Assembly: GCA_036231565.1 (NCBI GenBank)
Contig: JAZAHA010000018.1
Coordinates: 1 to 64,000 of the forward strand
Source of the DNA: Maricaulis sp036231565
Lineage (GTDB): Bacteria > Pseudomonadota > Alphaproteobacteria > Caulobacterales > Maricaulaceae
DNA length: 64,000 nucleotides
Direction of reading: 5' to 3'
A program made the translations under genes and the position numbers. Below the pieces are notes generated by a model, which worked only from the letters and a program-made list of their open reading frames with translations, was not told the DNA's origin and ran no database searches. Below, piece after piece: positions 15,914 to 23,613 of this stretch. Position 1 is the first letter of the stretch. Each line of letters starts with the position of its first letter.

Positions 15914-17452
15914 ATGCTTGCCTCCCTCGCCTCCTTTTTCCGTCTCGTGCGTGCCCTCGCCACCCTGGCTCGGCACGACGCGATCCTGCCGGCCGAGTAT
16001 CAGTCGGTCTATCCGGCCTCGGCGCGCATGCTGGGCCGGGTGACACGCCTGTTTGCCCGCCGCGGCGGAGCGGACAATCCCGGCGAGCGCCTCGCCAGAG
16101 CTCTGGAGTCGCTGGGCCCGGCCGATGTGAAGTTCGGCCCGATACTCGCCACACCCGGCGCTGTCGTCGGCGAACGCTTCGCCCGCGGCCTTGCCCGGCT
16201 GCAGGACAAGATGCCCCCCTTCGGCGATGCCGAAGCCCGCGAGGTTCTGAAAGCCGAGTTCGGCGCGCCGGCCGAGGAGCTGTTTGCCGAGCTGGGTCCG
16301 CCGGTCGCGGCGGCCTCGATCGCCCAGGTTCACAAGGCCCGCACGGCGGACGGACGCGACGTGGCCGTCAAAATTCTCCGGCCCGATGTGGAACGCCGCA
16401 TAGCGCGCGACATCCGGACACTCTCACTCGGCGCCTCGCTGGCCGAGCGTTTCGCACCGGCCTCCCGCCGCCTCGAACCGCGCAAATTCGTGGACACGGT
16501 GTCCCGCTCGCTGATGGTCGAGACCGATCTGCGTCTCGAAGCCGCCGCGGCATCCGAACTCTCCGAAGCGGCAGCTGTCGCCGAGGGGTACCGCATTCCG
16601 GCAGTCGACTGGTCGCGCTCCAGCAAGCGCGTTCTGACCACGCAATGGATCGACGCCATACCCCTGTCCGATATCGAGCGCCTGGCCGGTAGCGATCTCG
16701 ACCGGCCGGCCCTGGCAACCCGCCTCACCCGGGCTTTCCTGGCGACAGCCCTCGATCGCGGCGTATTTCATGCCGATATGCATGCGGGCAATCTCTTCGC
16801 CGGAGAGGACGGAACGGTCTGGGCGGTCGATTTCGGGATCATGGGGCGGATCGGCCGGGCGGAGCGGCGCTTCCTCGCCCTCATCCTGCACGGCTTCCTG
16901 ACCCGCGACTATATGGCCGCCGCCCGCGCCCATTTCGCGGCCGGCTATGTGCCGCAGCATCATTCCGTGGAGGACTTCGCCAGCGCGCTGCGCGCCGTCG
17001 GCGAGCCGATCTTCGGCAAACGCGCCGACGAGGTACCGATGTCGCGCGTGCTGCTGCAGCTTTTCGAGATCACCGACCTGTTCGACATGCGCCTGCGTCC
17101 GGAACTCGTCATGCTGCAGAAGACGATGGTCCAGTGCGAGGGCGTGGCCCGCCAGCTCGACCCCAAGCACGACATGTGGGGCGCCGCGGCCCCGGTCGTC
17201 GAGCGCTGGATGAAGCGCGAACTGGGTCCTGAAGGCCGCATCCGCGATCTGGGGGAAGACCTGCAACGCCTGCACGATGCCGCGCGCCAGCTGCCCCGCG
17301 CCATCGACGACTGGGCCGAAGTAGGCGCGATGCTCAAGACGGGCAAGCTGAAACTGGGCGGCGGCCCGCGCATCCGGCCATGGGCCCTGCGCATCGCCTG
17401 GCTTGCGGCCGCAGCGGCGGCCGGTGCCTTCGCGGCGCAGGTTCTACTCTAG
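15914..17452 (+). CDS. ubiB: UbiB/ABC1-family atypical kinase
   Basis: UbiB is a membrane-linked protein-kinase-like ATPase needed for ubiquinone synthesis. The 512-aa protein shows the A-rich loop AAASIAQVHKA, the lysine in DVAVKILRP, the catalytic block HADMHAGNLFAG, and the DFG-like VDFGIMGRI. A C-terminal hydrophobic helix (last 20 residues) anchors it in the membrane. The family-defining KxGQ motif reads KFGP here (about residues 76-79), and the usual following ATRPD reads ATPGA. The Gln is normally near-invariant, so activity control may differ. The start at MLASLASFFRLVR fits the family. It shares a 113-bp divergent promoter region with the STAS-like gene. Confidence 0.93.
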   Translation: MLASLASFFRLVRALATLARHDAILPAEYQSVYPASARMLGRVTRLFARRGGADNPGERLARALESLGPADVKFGPILATPGAVVGERFARGLARLQDKMPPFGDAEAREVLKAEFGAPAEELFAELGPPVAAASIAQVHKARTADGRDVAVKILRPDVERRIARDIRTLSLGASLAERFAPASRRLEPRKFVDTVSRSLMVETDLRLEAAAASELSEAAAVAEGYRIPAVDWSRSSKRVLTTQWIDAIPLSDIERLAGSDLDRPALATRLTRAFLATALDRGVFHADMHAGNLFAGEDGTVWAVDFGIMGRIGRAERRFLALILHGFLTRDYMAAARAHFAAGYVPQHHSVEDFASALRAVGEPIFGKRADEVPMSRVLLQLFEITDLFDMRLRPELVMLQKTMVQCEGVARQLDPKHDMWGAAAPVVERWMKRELGPEGRIRDLGEDLQRLHDAARQLPRAIDDWAEVGAMLKTGKLKLGGGPRIRPWALRIAWLAAAAAAGAFAAQVLL

Positions 17453-17504
17453 TTTTAGCGGTCACCTACACCTCCCCTCAATGAAGGTGTGATTGACTGC
17501 TTGC

Positions 17505-18050
17505 ATGGCAAGGCAGGACTCGATCCTCAACGAGCAGCGCGAGATCCAGCGCGAGCTCTTCCGTATCGACGCGGAGACGGCGGAGCGTATCCGCCATATC
17601 AAGCCACGTCTGATGACCTATGCCCATGAAGCCCTCGAAACGGTGTTCGACCACCTGATGGGGAATCCTGAAGTCGCGCATTATTACGAAATCGCCGAGA
17701 ACATCACCTATCTGCGGGCCGGCATGCTGGCCCACTGCGAACGCCTGTTCGCGACGCGCTACGACCACGCCTACTACGCCGCCACCGACGAGATGGGCGA
17801 ACGCCACTCGCGGCTGGAATACCACTCGCACGTCTACACAGCCGCCTATGCCAACATGTTCGCGCGCATTGTCGAACTGGCCATGTCCGATCGCCATCGG
17901 TTTACCGTCGACGACATCACGGCCCTGACGCGGGTGACGATGTACGATATGGAGCTGACCGTCGGCGCCTTCTTCCGCCATCGCATGGAAAAGCGCGATG
18001 CTCTGGCGCAGGACACAGAGAAGGTCCGCGAACTGTTCGTGGCGAGTTGA
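17505..18050 (+). CDS. Protoglobin/globin-sensor domain protein without output domain
   Basis: An all-helical protein of 181 aa, matching the globin domain of globin-coupled sensors such as HemAT. It has the heme pocket stretch MGERHSRLEYHSHVYTAAYA, whose first His fits the proximal ligand position, preceded by the AGMLAHCERLFA helix. No methyl-accepting, GGDEF or kinase domain follows, so it is a stand-alone sensor or oxygen carrier. A TTG at 17493, four nucleotides after GAAGG, is a good alternative start adding four residues. It lies 52 nt after ubiB and before coaC. Binding of heme and O2 is inferred from the motif. Confidence 0.78.
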   Translation: MARQDSILNEQREIQRELFRIDAETAERIRHIKPRLMTYAHEALETVFDHLMGNPEVAHYYEIAENITYLRAGMLAHCERLFATRYDHAYYAATDEMGERHSRLEYHSHVYTAAYANMFARIVELAMSDRHRFTVDDITALTRVTMYDMELTVGAFFRHRMEKRDALAQDTEKVRELFVAS

Positions 18051-18128
18051 GCGGCCCGGCACACCCTTGCTCTTGGGATTTGCGCCCGGAAGCGCTACCT
18101 GTCTTCCTGTCCTGACGGGAGATGAGCC

Positions 18129-18671
18129 TTGTCCAGTCCGCGCGTCCTGCTGATCATCGGCGGCGGTATCGCCGCCTACAAATCCCTCGAGCTCATTCGC
18201 GAGCTGAAACGCCGGGGGATCGGCAGCCGCTGCATCCTCACCAGGGCCGGCGCTGAATTCGTCACACCGCTGAGCGTTTCCGCACTGTCGGGCGAGAAGG
18301 TCTATGCCGACCTGTTCGACCTCACGGACGAGGCGGAGATGGGACATATCGAGCTGTCCCGGTCGGCGGACCTCGTTGTCGTCGCTCCAGCCACGGCCGA
18401 CCTGATGGCCAAGGCCGCCACGGGCATGGCCAATGACCTGGCCTCCACCACACTGCTCGCAACCGACAAGCCCGTCCTGATGGCGCCCGCGATGAATGTG
18501 CGCATGTGGCTGCATCCGGCCACCCAGAGAAATCTGGCGACGCTGACGGGCGACGGCGTTCATTTCATCGGTCCGGACGAGGGCGACATGGCTTGCGGGG
18601 AATACGGGCCGGGCCGCATGGCCGAGCCCGGGACGATCGCCGGCAAGATCGAGAGCCTGCTGAATGTCTGA
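18129..18671 (+). CDS. coaC: Phosphopantothenoylcysteine decarboxylase (separate CoaC)
   Basis: CoaC is a flavoprotein that decarboxylates 4'-phosphopantothenoylcysteine in coenzyme A synthesis. The 180-aa protein has GGGIAAYKSLELIREL, the catalytic His in GHIELSRSADL, VVVAPATADLMAKAATGMAN, the PAMN motif (MAPAMN), and the reductive-site ACGEYGPGRM. It starts at a TTG preceded by GGAGATGA. In most bacteria this domain is fused to CoaB; here it ends in TGA, and coaB begins inside its last codons (8-nt overlap, ATGTCTGA). A single missing base would join them, so a natural split and a frameshift are both possible. Confidence 0.93.
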   Translation: MSSPRVLLIIGGGIAAYKSLELIRELKRRGIGSRCILTRAGAEFVTPLSVSALSGEKVYADLFDLTDEAEMGHIELSRSADLVVVAPATADLMAKAATGMANDLASTTLLATDKPVLMAPAMNVRMWLHPATQRNLATLTGDGVHFIGPDEGDMACGEYGPGRMAEPGTIAGKIESLLNV

Positions 18672-19314
18672 GCCGCTGGCCGGCCGCCACGTCCTGGTCA
18701 CGGCCGGACCGACGCGCGAGCCGATCGACCCCGTACGCTTCATCTCCAACCACTCCTCCGGCAAGCAGGGCTATGCCATTGCCGCGGCCTGCGCCGCGCT
18801 GGGCGCCCGAGTGACGCTGGTCGCCGGGCCGACCGCCCTGGCCGATCCGGACGGCGTGACGACGATCCATGTGGAAACGGCGCGCGACATGCTCGAGGCT
18901 GTCGAGACGGCCTTGCCTGCAGATGTCTTCATCGCCGTGGCGGCCGTGGCCGACTGGCGCCCGGCCCAGCCCTCCGACCGCAAGCTGAAGCTGGACAAGG
19001 CCAGTTTCTCCAGCCTGCCGCTGGTCGAGAATCCCGACATTCTGAAGACCATATCCCGCCGCGAAACGAACCGCCCGGATCTGGTCATCGGCTTTGCCGC
19101 CGAGACCCATGATGTCGAAGCCCTGGCCCGCGCCAAGCGCGAGCGTAAAGGGTGTGACTGGATCGTCGCCAATGACGTCTCCGGCGATGTGATGGGCGGC
19201 GCCGAGAATGCCGTCCTGCTGGTCACCGCCGAAACATCGGAGAGCTGGGAGCGCGCCCCCAAGGGTCTGGTTGCGGAAAAGCTGGCAAACCGGATCGCCA
19301 CAGCCCTCGCCTGA
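18664..19314 (+). CDS. coaB: Phosphopantothenate-cysteine ligase (separate CoaB)
   Basis: CoaB couples cysteine to 4'-phosphopantothenate using a nucleotide triphosphate, the step before CoaC. The 216-aa protein carries VLVTAGPTREPIDPVRFI (11-28), NHSSGKQGYAIA, the A-A-V-A-D-W-R-P motif, the K-L-K-L-D-K loop, FAAETHD and the conserved NDVSG. Its ATG overlaps the coaC stop by 8 nt, so translation coupling is expected. Both halves are complete. Downstream dut is 63 nt away; a dfp-dut order is common in bacteria. Confidence 0.94.
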   Translation: MSEPLAGRHVLVTAGPTREPIDPVRFISNHSSGKQGYAIAAACAALGARVTLVAGPTALADPDGVTTIHVETARDMLEAVETALPADVFIAVAAVADWRPAQPSDRKLKLDKASFSSLPLVENPDILKTISRRETNRPDLVIGFAAETHDVEALARAKRERKGCDWIVANDVSGDVMGGAENAVLLVTAETSESWERAPKGLVAEKLANRIATALA

Positions 19315-19377
19315 CTTGCCTCGCACCGCGACGCATCGGAAAACAGGGCAACATCCAGACCATGAGGGCCGCCGCAC

Positions 19378-19830
19378 ATGACCGTATCCGTTCGCATCAA
19401 ACCGCTCGAGCACTATGAAGGCCTCGCCCTGCCGGCCTATGAGACCGCCCAGTCCGCCGGCATGGATCTGCGCGCCGCCATCGACGAAGACGCGCCGGTC
19501 ACCATTCCGCCGGGCGAGTGGCGGCTGATCCCGGTCGGCATCGCGATCGCCCTGCCGGCCGGCTATGAAGCCCAGGTGCGCCCCCGCTCGGGCCTGGCCG
19601 CCAAGTTCGGCATTTCCTGCGTCAACACACCGGGTACGGTGGATGCCGACTATCGCGGCGAGATCCGCGTCAACCTGATCAATCACGGCAAGGCCGATTT
19701 CGTCGTCAATCGCGGCGACCGCATCGCCCAGATGATCATCGCCCCGGTCACACAGGCCGTCTGGGAAGTCGCCGACACGCTCGACGAAACCGCACGCGGC
19801 GAAGGCGGTTTCGGCTCGACCGGCATCTGA
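19378..19830 (+). CDS. dut: dUTP diphosphatase
   Basis: Dut hydrolyses dUTP to dUMP and PPi, keeping uracil out of DNA and feeding dTMP synthesis. The 150-aa trimeric dUTPase shows all five motifs: SAGMDLRA, RPRSGLAAKFG, the catalytic GTVDADYRGE, GDRIAQMII, and the C-terminal RGEGGFGSTG arm. Its length is normal. It follows coaB and precedes cysK by 15 nt on the same strand. Confidence 0.98.
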   Translation: MTVSVRIKPLEHYEGLALPAYETAQSAGMDLRAAIDEDAPVTIPPGEWRLIPVGIAIALPAGYEAQVRPRSGLAAKFGISCVNTPGTVDADYRGEIRVNLINHGKADFVVNRGDRIAQMIIAPVTQAVWEVADTLDETARGEGGFGSTGI

Positions 19831-19845
19831 ACGAAGGGAGTTCCC

Positions 19846-20799
19846 ATGATCGACCAACCCGGACGCGGACGCGTCTACGCCTCCATCGCCGACACGGTCG
19901 GCAGCACGCCCCTCGTCGAGATGAGCGGTCTGGCGAAGGCCCATGGCGTGAAGGCCCGCATCCTCGCCAAGCTGGAATTCTTCAACCCGCTGGCCAGCGT
20001 CAAGGACCGGATCGGCGTGGCGATGATCGACGCGCTGGAAGCCGCCGGCAAGCTGGGCGAGGGCACGGTGATGGTCGAGCCGACCTCGGGCAATACCGGG
20101 ATCGGGCTCGCCTTCGTTGCCGCCGCGCGCGGCCACAGACTGATCCTGACCATGCCGGAGAGCATGTCGCTCGAGCGGCGCAAACTGCTGAAATATCTCG
20201 GCGCCGAGCTCGTCCTCACCGAGGCGGCCAAGGGCATGAAGGGCGCCATCGTCAGGGCCCAGGAAATCATCGACGCCACGCCCGGCGCGGTGATGCCGAG
20301 CCAGTTCGCCAATCCGGCCAATCCTGAAATCCACCGCAAGACGACGGCGCTGGAAATCTGGAACGATACCGGCGGCGAGGCCGATGTGCTGGTCGCCGGC
20401 GTCGGTACGGGCGGCACGATCACGGGCTGCGCCCAGGTGCTCAAAGAGAAGAAGCCCGGCTTCCACGTTGTGGCGGTCGAGCCTGAAGATAGCCCCGTCC
20501 TGTCCGGCGGCGACCCCGGCCCGCACAAGATCCAGGGCATCGGCGCGGGCTTCGTGCCGTCGATCCTGGAAACCGACCTGATCGACGAGATCGTCACGGT
20601 TTCCAACGCTGCCGCCTTTTCCACCGCCCGCGAAGCCGCCCGTACCGACGGCGTGCCCGGCGGCATTTCCTCCGGAGCCGCCCTCAAGGCCGCCCTGGAA
20701 ATCGGCAAACGCCCGGACATGGCCGGCAAGACCATCGTCGTGATCCTGGCCAGCTGCGCAGAGCGCTATCTGTCGACCGCGCTGTTCGAGGAAGAGTAG
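19846..20799 (+). CDS. cysK: Cysteine synthase A
   Basis: CysK is the PLP enzyme that makes cysteine from O-acetylserine and sulfide. The 317-aa fold-type II protein has the PLP lysine in NPLASVKDRIG (about residue 47), the substrate loop TSGNTGIGLA, the phosphate-binding GVGTGGTITG, and the GIGAGFVP and PGGISSGAA stretches. The start is clear: a GAAGGGAG Shine-Dalgarno precedes the ATG. Supplying cysteine next to CoaB, which consumes it, is a sensible grouping. A palindromic repeat region follows. Confidence 0.96.
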   Translation: MIDQPGRGRVYASIADTVGSTPLVEMSGLAKAHGVKARILAKLEFFNPLASVKDRIGVAMIDALEAAGKLGEGTVMVEPTSGNTGIGLAFVAAARGHRLILTMPESMSLERRKLLKYLGAELVLTEAAKGMKGAIVRAQEIIDATPGAVMPSQFANPANPEIHRKTTALEIWNDTGGEADVLVAGVGTGGTITGCAQVLKEKKPGFHVVAVEPEDSPVLSGGDPGPHKIQGIGAGFVPSILETDLIDEIVTVSNAAAFSTAREAARTDGVPGGISSGAALKAALEIGKRPDMAGKTIVVILASCAERYLSTALFEEE

Positions 20800-20820
20800 G
20801 ACCGGCCTGCGCAGCCTTCC

Positions 20821-20940
20821 TCCCTCTCCCTAGGGAGAGGGATCGAGGGAGAGGGGGAAGACACCGTCTTTCGCCCTTCAATCCCTGAGCGGGATTTCCC
20901 CTCATCCGCCCTTCGGGCACCTTCTCCCCAGGGAGAAGGG
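20821..20940. repeat. Palindromic intergenic repeat between convergent cysK and helicase genes
   Basis: Two strong inverted repeats lie here: a 10-bp stem 20821-20830/20833-20842 and a 9-bp stem 20920-20928/20931-20939, each with a 2-nt loop. Between them is GCCC-TTC-GGGC (20908-20918). The right half, with C-C-G-C-C-C-T-T-C-G-G-G-C followed by the CTTCTCCC stem, belongs to a type of intergenic palindrome widespread in alphaproteobacteria. It probably also ends transcription from both sides. Only one copy is present in the window. Confidence 0.65.
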
Positions 20941-20954
20941 GGGTTCGGGTGGAG

Positions 20955-22271
20955 CTAAGCCTCCACGCTCGCCGGCGCCGGGTCGCAGAAGCTGCGGACG
21001 TCGAAAATGCGCGGGTCCGAGATAATGTCGCCGGGGGTCAGCGGGCGCGACAGTTCCAGCCCCTCCAGCGAGCGGGCGCGCGACAGAGCGACATAGGCCT
21101 GCCCGTGCGCAAACAGGCGACGAGCGAGATCGAGATAGACCTTGTCCAGCGTCAGACCCTGGGCCTTGTGGATCGTCATCGCCCAGGCCAGGCGTAGCGG
21201 ATACTGGGTGAAGCTGCCGGCGGTTGTCTTGGTCAGCGCCTGGGCTTCCGGATCGAAGGCATAGGCGTTGCGCTCCCATTTCTGGGGCTCCACGGCATAG
21301 GTGGTATCGCCGATACGCACCCGCACCGCCTTTTCGTCGAACCCCTCGACCTCCCCCAGCGTGCCATTGACCCAGCGCCCTGCCGGATCGTTGCGGGTGA
21401 GCATGACGCGGGCGCCGATCTTCAGTGTCAGCGGTTCCTCTGCCGGAAACAGCCGCGTGTCGAACTGGCCTTCCACCTTGGCCTCGAATGCCCGCCCCGG
21501 TGTGCGCAACCCTTCCAGCCGTGCGGAATTGATCCGCCAGGCGGCCTCATTGGTCGAGGTCAGCACGATATGGGTCAGCGAGGCTTCCAGGCCGGAGCGG
21601 CCGGTCACCCGGTCATTCAGGTCCGCCGCCTCGTCGGATGTCAGATCGCCATCGCGCACGGCATTGAGGATGTTGATGAAATACTCGTCGGTCTGGCGGA
21701 AGACCTGCTCAAGCTCGACCAGCGAGAAACCCGCCTGGCGGAAGGGTTCCGGGTTGAAGAAGAAAGGCCCGCCGAACGTGCTTTCCAGATACTCCGCCTC
21801 GGCCCCCTGGATCACCGGTGGCAATTGCGCAAGATCGCCGACGAGCACGATCTGCACGCCGCCAAACGGCTCGTCGCGTTCGCGATTGACCCGCAGCGCC
21901 TTGTCGATCGCCCACATCATGTCGGCGCGCACCATGGAAATCTCGTCGATCACCAGGGTTTCCAGTGCCTGCACCACGCGGCGGTGACGCACCTTGCGGA
22001 TATCCCGGGCGCCGATCATGCGCGGCGGGAAGTGGAAGAAGGAGTGGATGGTCTGTCCGCCGGCCTGCATCGCCGCTACGCCGGTCGGCGCGATCACCGC
22101 GGCGCGGTTGCCTGCCCGGCGCAGGAATTCACGCATCAGCGTGGTCTTGCCCGTGCCCGCCCGGCCCGTGATGAAGACATTCGGCCGCGCGCCCGTCAGC
22201 CAGTCCAGCAGGCGCGACTGCTGGTCGGAAAGGGTCGGCTGGACCGAGGCAAGCTGGGAAACGGTGGACAT
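20955..22271 (-). CDS. PIF1/RecD-type superfamily 1 DNA helicase
   Basis: A 438-aa ATPase with Walker A GRAGTGKTTLM, Walker B LVIDEISMV, motif III GDLAQLPPV, the R finger region VFRQTD, and C-terminal motifs V/VI WAMTIHKAQGLTLDKV and AYVALSRARSLEGL. This matches small bacterial PIF1-like helicases (DUF/AAA_30 type), which unwind 5'-3' and act on difficult DNA structures. The start at MSTVSQLA removes 24 upstream residues with no family match. It is divergent from moeB. Its exact cellular role is unknown. Confidence 0.88.
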   Translation of the reverse strand: MSTVSQLASVQPTLSDQQSRLLDWLTGARPNVFITGRAGTGKTTLMREFLRRAGNRAAVIAPTGVAAMQAGGQTIHSFFHFPPRMIGARDIRKVRHRRVVQALETLVIDEISMVRADMMWAIDKALRVNRERDEPFGGVQIVLVGDLAQLPPVIQGAEAEYLESTFGGPFFFNPEPFRQAGFSLVELEQVFRQTDEYFINILNAVRDGDLTSDEAADLNDRVTGRSGLEASLTHIVLTSTNEAAWRINSARLEGLRTPGRAFEAKVEGQFDTRLFPAEEPLTLKIGARVMLTRNDPAGRWVNGTLGEVEGFDEKAVRVRIGDTTYAVEPQKWERNAYAFDPEAQALTKTTAGSFTQYPLRLAWAMTIHKAQGLTLDKVYLDLARRLFAHGQAYVALSRARSLEGLELSRPLTPGDIISDPRIFDVRSFCDPAPASVEA

Positions 22272-22360
22272 GTCCGCAAACTGGCCGGGTTCGGGTGAAA
22301 AGCATAGTGCGAAGCGGCAGCGTGCTTGATAACCTTCCAGCAATCCGCCACCTCTCCTGC

Positions 22361-23104
22361 ATGACAGACGAGATCGATATCGAGCGCTTTGCGCGCCACA
22401 TCGTGCTGCGCGAGATCGGCGGGCCGGGCCAGCAGGCTCTGGCGCGTGCCCATGTTGCGATGATCGGCGCAGGCGGTCTGGGCGCGCCGGCAGCGCTTTA
22501 TCTCGCCGCCGCAGGCATCGGCCGCATCACGCTGATCGACCCGGATGCGGTGAGCCTGGACAATCTGCAGCGGCAGATCCTGTTCCGCACGGAGGATGTC
22601 GGGCGCGCCAAGGTCGAGACGGGTGCGCAGGTCCTGACCGCGCTCAATCCCGGCACGACGGTCGACGCGGTAGGACAGGCTATAGACGGCAATAATGCCG
22701 AACGCCTGCTGGCAGGTGCCGATCTGATCCTGGATGGCTGCGACAATTTCGAGACCCGTTTCGCGGTCAATGCCGCCAGCCGGAGACTGGGCATCCCGCT
22801 GGTCTCGGGCGCTGTCGGCCGATGGGACGGACAGGTTTCGCTGTTCAACGCCTCACCGGACGCACCTTGCTATCGCTGCTGGGTGCCGGAAATTCCGCCA
22901 GACGCCGAGACCTGTGTTCGTGTCGGCATCGTCGGAGCGCTGGTCGGGGTGGTCGGCTCGATGATGGCGCTGGAGGCCATCAAGCATGTCTGCACAGCCG
23001 GCGAGACCCTGGACGGGCGGATCTGGCTGTTCGACGGGCTGTCGATGGAGAGCCGGACGGTGAAGCTGCCGCGCGATCCCGACTGTCCGGTGTGCGGCCG
23101 CTAG
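22361..23104 (+). CDS. moeB: MoeB/ThiF/HesA-family adenylyltransferase
   Basis: A 247-aa E1-like enzyme that adenylates the C-terminal glycine of a small sulfur-carrier protein (MoaD or ThiS). The Rossmann loop is GAGGLGAPAALYLAAAG (about 34-50); N-L-Q-R-Q-I-L and D-G-C-D-N-F-E-T-R are the ATP-site motifs. Zinc is held by CYRC and CPVC, and the region around ETCVRVGIVG contains a candidate catalytic Cys. There is no rhodanese domain. MoeB and ThiF are hard to tell apart by sequence; MoeB is favoured by length. Its stop overlaps that of the next minus-strand gene in one CTAG. Confidence 0.88.
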   Translation: MTDEIDIERFARHIVLREIGGPGQQALARAHVAMIGAGGLGAPAALYLAAAGIGRITLIDPDAVSLDNLQRQILFRTEDVGRAKVETGAQVLTALNPGTTVDAVGQAIDGNNAERLLAGADLILDGCDNFETRFAVNAASRRLGIPLVSGAVGRWDGQVSLFNASPDAPCYRCWVPEIPPDAETCVRVGIVGALVGVVGSMMALEAIKHVCTAGETLDGRIWLFDGLSMESRTVKLPRDPDCPVCGR

Positions 23105-23310
23105 AGGCGATCCGCGGTCCGGTTCTCGCACCGGCGCGCCCGGGCCAGCAGAAAGCCGCCGGTAATCGTCGCGGGCAGGAGGGTGAATATCTGCGACAGC
23201 GCAAGACTGCCGCTCAATGCGCCGACAGCGATCCAGGCCAGCAGGCCGAAGAGGATGATGCCGACCCCCGCAAGCCGGATATGCCCGGCGTCCCACGCGC
23301 TCAAATCCAT
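23101..23310 (-). CDS. Small two-helix membrane protein, unknown
   Basis: A 69-aa protein with two hydrophobic segments (about 10-32 and 37-57) and a basic C-terminal tail. GGGTGGA directly before the ATG is a fair ribosome-binding site. It lies 13 nt after another tiny membrane protein gene on the same strand, which suggests a two-gene unit. No family is recognised. Its stop shares CTAG with moeB. Confidence 0.55.
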   Translation of the reverse strand: MDLSAWDAGHIRLAGVGIILFGLLAWIAVGALSGSLALSQIFTLLPATITGGFLLARARRCENRTADRL

Positions 23311-23323
23311 TCCACCCTCACCG

Positions 23324-23542
23324 TCATCGTCTCGCCGTCAATTGCAGGCCGAGCCCGATGGCAACGCCGGGAAGAAGCCCGAAAGTGAGCCCCAGCAACA
23401 TGTTGGAGGTCGCCAGGCCGATAATCAGCCAGAGCAGAAAGCCGACACCCAGCCCCGCAGCAAATCCCAGGGGGCGTCCCAGGCGGGATCCGAGCGGGGC
23501 TGGGCCATGCGACCCGGAAGGGGGTGTTTCCGGTTTTGCCAT
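23324..23542 (-). CDS. Small glycine-rich membrane protein, unknown
   Basis: A 72-aa protein with a Pro/Ser-rich N-terminus and two hydrophobic, glycine-spaced segments (about 26-44 and 48-66) that could pack as a glycine-zipper hairpin. It is the first gene of a probable pair with the 69-aa gene downstream (13-nt gap). No known family is recognised. GGTG precedes the ATG. Confidence 0.5.
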   Translation of the reverse strand: MAKPETPPSGSHGPAPLGSRLGRPLGFAAGLGVGFLLWLIIGLATSNMLLGLTFGLLPGVAIGLGLQLTARR

Positions 23543-23613
23543 AACACACCATTTAGCGCGTCAAGGCTGACCGGAAACTGGTCACAGGTTTAAATCTTGG
23601 TCACGATCCGGGT

